DNA of 64,000 nucleotides. It comes from Lachnospiraceae bacterium (lineage in GTDB: Bacteria > Bacillota > Clostridia > Lachnospirales > Lachnospiraceae). The notes beneath the pieces were generated by a model, which made no database searches, was not told the origin of the DNA, and worked only from the letters and a program-made list of their open reading frames with translations. The stretch spans positions 62,001-126,000 of the forward strand of contig JAAWAC010000053.1 of assembly GCA_022791975.1 (NCBI GenBank), given 5' to 3'. The translations under genes were made by a program, and so were the position numbers. Each line of letters opens with the position of its first letter. Positions within the stretch are counted from its first letter, which is position 1. Positions 60,946-64,000 of the stretch are shown here, in pieces.

Positions 60946-60957
60946 AATGGAGAGGTG

Positions 60958-62226
60958 CTAATCAGCCAGGGGATCGTTTTCTTGAGGGTAAATATCTGGG
61001 TGGATTTCGTAGACCCACTGGTAATCATTCATCTTGAAATAGGCGGTAAAGAGCTCGGCGGCTGCTCCCAGGGGAAGCAGGTTTCCCAAGGTGGAGGAAG
61101 TGCGTATCTCGAAGTTTTTGGCCAGAATCAGCACATTTTCCCGGATGGAATTGGATAGCTGGGTGATAAAATACTCTCCCAGCTCCAACATAAAGCCGTG
61201 GAGGATTACTAGCTCTGGGTTCAGGAGATTCACGGCATTGGCAATGGTGACGCCAATAAGGGAGGCGGACTGCTTCACGTAATACATGCACATCTGGTCG
61301 TTTTCATCCAGAGCCTGACGGATATCCTGGACCGTAAGCTCTCTTGCGGGATCGTAGCAGGTATTCAACACAGAGAATACTCCCCGATCCAGGGCTGCGC
61401 GGATTTCCCGGACTAATGCAGGGAAGGCCGTGTCCATTTCCACACACCCGGGCTTTCCGCAGTAGCAGAGGTGGTGGTTGGTGTTATTTAGGTTGATAAT
61501 CGTGTGGCCGATCTCTCCGGCTACGCCGTTGGCGCCGCCTACCACATTTCCGTTGCAACAGATGGAGGCACCGATGCCATTGGAAAGCTCCACGCAGATA
61601 AAATCTCGGGCGCCCTTGGCCAGACCAAAGCGCTGTTGAGCTAGGGCAGGCAGAGTGATGGCGCTGGAGGTGGTCACGGGAATGGGCAGAAGCTTCTCCA
61701 GCTGCGGTTTTAGATCCGAGTGAATCCAGGCGTTAAAATGGGTGTAGCTGGAAAGGAGAGAGCCCTTTTTCTGATAGCAGACCGGATCATACAAAGGCTC
61801 AGAGATTCCGATGCCCACAATGGTCTTTGGGGTGTAGCTGGAAAGAAGCTCCTGGACCTGGGCCACAATCTGCTGGGCCAGGGATTCGTGAAGCTGCCCT
61901 CCGGGGATTTGGGTCTCTATCTGCTGTAGAACCACACCGTTGATCTGGGTGACAATGTAGTGGATGGAGGTGGGAGATACAGAGATGCCAATGGCGCAAA
62001 TATGGCTGTGGTTGATTTCCAGCAGAGCTCTCTTGCGCCCGTGCCCCTTGGAAAAATGGCCGGTCTCTATGATCAGCTCTTCCCTGATAAGATCCTTGAT
62101 CAGCTCTCCCACGCTGGCCGGCCGGTGATCAGTCAATGCAATGAGTTCTGTCCGGCTGATGGGTCCCAGATGATTGATAAGGTTTAAAAAGAGATAACGT
62201 TTGTGTGAATAGTAGTTTGTGGGCAT
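60958..62226 (-). CDS. ROK-family (NagC/XylR-type) repressor
   Basis: A 422-residue regulator. N-terminal winged helix (KRYLFLNLINHLGPISRTEL, then a recognition helix near RPASVGELIKDLI), followed by the ROK sugar-kinase-like domain: VELSNGIGASI, the GGANGVAGEIGHTII signature with metal His and the zinc cluster CYCGKPGCVE. No full kinase phosphate site is needed for such repressors. Starts at ATG behind CGGAGAA. It converges on the second DeoR gene and diverges from the second ceramidase-like gene, whose promoter holds a perfect dyad; regulation of that gene by an aminosugar or its phosphate is inferred. Confidence 0.92.
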   Translation of the reverse strand: MPTNYYSHKRYLFLNLINHLGPISRTELIALTDHRPASVGELIKDLIREELIIETGHFSKGHGRKRALLEINHSHICAIGISVSPTSIHYIVTQINGVVLQQIETQIPGGQLHESLAQQIVAQVQELLSSYTPKTIVGIGISEPLYDPVCYQKKGSLLSSYTHFNAWIHSDLKPQLEKLLPIPVTTSSAITLPALAQQRFGLAKGARDFICVELSNGIGASICCNGNVVGGANGVAGEIGHTIINLNNTNHHLCYCGKPGCVEMDTAFPALVREIRAALDRGVFSVLNTCYDPARELTVQDIRQALDENDQMCMYYVKQSASLIGVTIANAVNLLNPELVILHGFMLELGEYFITQLSNSIRENVLILAKNFEIRTSSTLGNLLPLGAAAELFTAYFKMNDYQWVYEIHPDIYPQENDPLAD

Positions 62227-62277
62227 GGTTGTGTTCTCCGGTTCTTTTTGCTTGTAGAGGGTGTCCTTTGGCTTTTT

Positions 62278-62306
62278 ATCTTAGCACAGTTTTTTTGGGA
62301 ATTCAA
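62278..62306 (-). promoter_or_regulatory. promoter of the ROK gene
   Basis: Minus strand: TTGAAT (complement of 62301-62306), exactly 17 bases, TAAGAT (complement of 62278-62283), ~52 bases before the start codon. The rest of the 62227-62631 gap is AT-rich with the promoter/dyad at 62488. Confidence 0.68.
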
Positions 62307-62487
62307 GAAGAGAGGGGAGTTTCACCTGGGATTTCTTAAAAAACACCTTTTTTACGTTTTTAGAATTATAATCGGTGTAACTTAGAGAAAACTCTGGATA
62401 ATATACAGTTATGAAAAAATAATGACAAAAACGGAGATGAAAAATTGTAAGTATTAGATAAAATATAAGGCTGTTTTGGAAAAAGCA

Positions 62488-62516
62488 TTGACATTTTACC
62501 GAACAATAGGTAAAAT
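62488..62516 (+). promoter_or_regulatory. promoter with internal 8+8 dyad (putative ROK operator) of the second ceramidase-like gene
   Basis: TTGACA at 62488-62493, 17 bases, TAAAAT at 62511-62516. ATTTTACC (62493-62500) and GGTAAAAT (62509-62516) are perfect inverted arms around GAACAATA, so a bound repressor would cover the whole promoter. Confidence 0.75.
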
Positions 62517-62631
62517 AAAATTCGAAAGTGTAGTAAATAAATGGGAATAGATTTTGTGGTTTAGGAGAAATCTGAGATTTATTTACGATAGTGTAATTAA
62601 ATGGCGGAACAAGGAAAATTAGGAGGTGCTT

Positions 62632-63978
62632 ATGAGTATGCTTATGGCTGGATTTGGGCGGGTAAATGTGACGCCCATGCTGGGGATCGGAGTTGCAGGA
62701 TATTATAAGGAGCGCTTTGCGGACGGAGTTCTGGATGATTTGGAGATCAATGCTCTGGCCCTGGCCTGCGGAGATGATCGGGTGGTGCTTTTGAGTATGG
62801 ATCACTGTGGATTGAAAAGGAATGTGATGGAAGTTTACCGGAAGCACGTTTCTGAGGCAACGGGCATTCCCTTTGAGGCGGTTTTTATCTCTGCCACCCA
62901 TACTCATACAGGACCTATTCTGGAGGAGGGTTCCCAGGATACCCTGATTCAGGAATATTATCAGCTGGTATATCGGAAAATGGCGGATGCAGCCTGCCTG
63001 GCTCTGGGAGATTTAAAGCCTGCCAGAATGGGCTGGAGAATCGGAAATGGCCCCAATGTGGCTTTTGTTCGCCGGTTCCGCATGAAGGACGGGGGGATTC
63101 GGACCAATCCCGGCGTGAATAATCCCAATATTGAAAGTCCCATCGGGGATGTGGATGAGAGAGTGAATGTGCTGCGCTTTGATCAGGAAAACGGAGATAG
63201 CTTGGTGTTGGTAAATTTTGGAAATCATCCGGATATGGTGGGAGGTAACAAGATCTCCGCAGACTGGCCGGGATTTCTTAGAAGAACTGTGGAGAAGAGC
63301 TTGGATCACACCCGGTGCATTTTCTTTAACGGCGCCCAGGGGGATGTAAATCATGTGAATGTGTGGCCCAAGAACGGAGATTTAAATGACACCTTTATGG
63401 ACTTTGATGATGTTTCCCGGGGGTACGGACACGCCCGCTATGTGGGGCGGGTGATGGCGGGAGCTGTTCTCCAGGTGTTTGACAAGGTGGAGTACGTGGA
63501 GGTGGATTCTCTTCGCTGGGTACAGCGGGAGATTAAGGTGCCCTCCAACATGCCCACGTCGGAGGAGGTGGAAAAGGCCCGGGGGATTGCAGCTTTACAC
63601 CGGGCGGGAAAGGATGAGGAGCTTCCCTTCCAGGGAATGGAGCTGACAACTGTGGTGGCTGAGGCGGAGCGCATGTTGGATTTGGAGCATGGCCCGGAGG
63701 AGTTTTCCATGCCTTTAAGTGGCATTGGCATTGGGGAGGTTGCTCTGGTGGGGATTCCCGGAGAGCCTTTTACAGGTATTGGCCGGGCTCTGAAGGACAC
63801 GCCGGGATTTGCCCTGATTCTGCCTTGTTGTCTGGTCAATGGCGCTGAGGGATATTTCCCAATGAAGGAGGCCTATGAGGAGGGCGGTTATGAGTCCAGA
63901 AGCTCAGAATTTAAGGCCGGTGTGGCGGAATTGATTATCCAGGAGGGAAAGAAACTTCTGGAGGAATTGAGCCATTAG
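62632..63978 (+). CDS. neutral/alkaline ceramidase-like amidohydrolase, cytoplasmic (copy 2)
   Basis: A 448-residue relative of the protein at 57786: MAGFGRVNVTPMLGIGVAGYY, RVVLLSMDHCGL, zinc motif FISATHTHTGPI (~88), LVNFGNHPDMVGG, and FFNGAQGDVNHVNVW. The ceramidase nucleophile loop GDxSPN reads GDVNHVN, so Ser is replaced by Asn. No signal peptide and no C-terminal ceramidase domain. Start is ATG 62632, five bases after AGGAGG; the GTG at 62626 overlaps that site. It has its own dyad-bearing promoter and faces a ROK repressor. It differs strongly from copy 1, suggesting a different acyl or sugar part. The gene ends inside the window. Confidence 0.85.
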   Translation: MSMLMAGFGRVNVTPMLGIGVAGYYKERFADGVLDDLEINALALACGDDRVVLLSMDHCGLKRNVMEVYRKHVSEATGIPFEAVFISATHTHTGPILEEGSQDTLIQEYYQLVYRKMADAACLALGDLKPARMGWRIGNGPNVAFVRRFRMKDGGIRTNPGVNNPNIESPIGDVDERVNVLRFDQENGDSLVLVNFGNHPDMVGGNKISADWPGFLRRTVEKSLDHTRCIFFNGAQGDVNHVNVWPKNGDLNDTFMDFDDVSRGYGHARYVGRVMAGAVLQVFDKVEYVEVDSLRWVQREIKVPSNMPTSEEVEKARGIAALHRAGKDEELPFQGMELTTVVAEAERMLDLEHGPEEFSMPLSGIGIGEVALVGIPGEPFTGIGRALKDTPGFALILPCCLVNGAEGYFPMKEAYEEGGYESRSSEFKAGVAELIIQEGKKLLEELSH

Positions 63979-64000
63979 GAGCAAGGATTATATTGGCAGT

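Noticed and set aside
57786-63978. Secreted ceramidases acting on host sphingolipids
   Set aside because: No signal peptides, the C-terminal ceramidase domain is absent and the nucleophile loop is changed; the context is aminosugar use.

Overview
The window reads as a chromosomal segment of a strictly anaerobic, carbohydrate-fermenting gut Clostridia, most likely Lachnospiraceae (Blautia/Enterocloster-like). This is inferred from gene content: pyruvate:ferredoxin oxidoreductase, corrinoid methyl transfer, many sugar ABC operons with LacI/DeoR/ROK/AraC regulators, strong AGGAGG ribosome sites and moderate GC. I see no rRNA, tRNA, CRISPR array or insertion sequence.

Layout. 1-8.6 kb is housekeeping: the end of a Na/phosphate cotransporter with a PhoU-like tail, a membrane-anchored Mrr-type nuclease, a secreted SH3/NlpC-P60 hydrolase, hflK-hflC and pyruvate:ferredoxin oxidoreductase. 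8.6-17.5 kb is a uronate/rhamnose region: a Crp/Fnr-type regulator diverges from a GH88 unsaturated-uronyl hydrolase and a three-part TRAP transporter, followed by a DeoR regulator, rhamnulokinase and a phosphoribosyltransferase-like protein. 17.6-22 kb holds a recombinase-like fragment lacking its catalytic serine, a HipA-like protein, the NAD(P)HX repair enzyme and a methyl-THF:corrinoid-type methyltransferase. 22-28 kb is a two-component system with two secreted or anchored proteins and a muramoyl amidase/polysaccharide deacetylase fusion; the same tandem GATGC element precedes both transcription units.

28-44.4 kb is the most unusual part. Two very large LacI regulators, each fused to a cytoplasmic extracellular-solute-binding-type domain, flank a URO-D-family methyltransferase and a corrinoid protein. 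Next come an SGNH esterase, a four-gene sugar ABC importer, a second URO-D methyltransferase and a rhamnose-mutarotase-like protein, then a third URO-D-like protein and an AraC regulator. Together with the methyl-THF enzyme at 21 kb, I infer a system that imports (perhaps acetylated) O-methylated deoxy-sugars and passes the methyl group through a corrinoid protein to tetrahydrofolate.

44.4-47.5 kb is a scar region with two divergent gene fragments cut at one junction, an XRE repressor facing a zinc-ribbon/AP2 protein across a promoter containing a dyad, and a chimeric membrane protein that begins like a LytTR response regulator. 47.6-50 kb holds a sodium:amino-acid-type symporter and an uncharacterised protein. 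50.4-60.9 kb is a long operon for an N-acylated amino sugar: ABC permease, ATPase and binding protein, FGGY kinase, NagA, DeoR, ceramidase-like amidase, NagB-like protein and a second DeoR. A convergent ROK repressor and a second ceramidase-like gene, with a dyad inside its promoter, complete the window.
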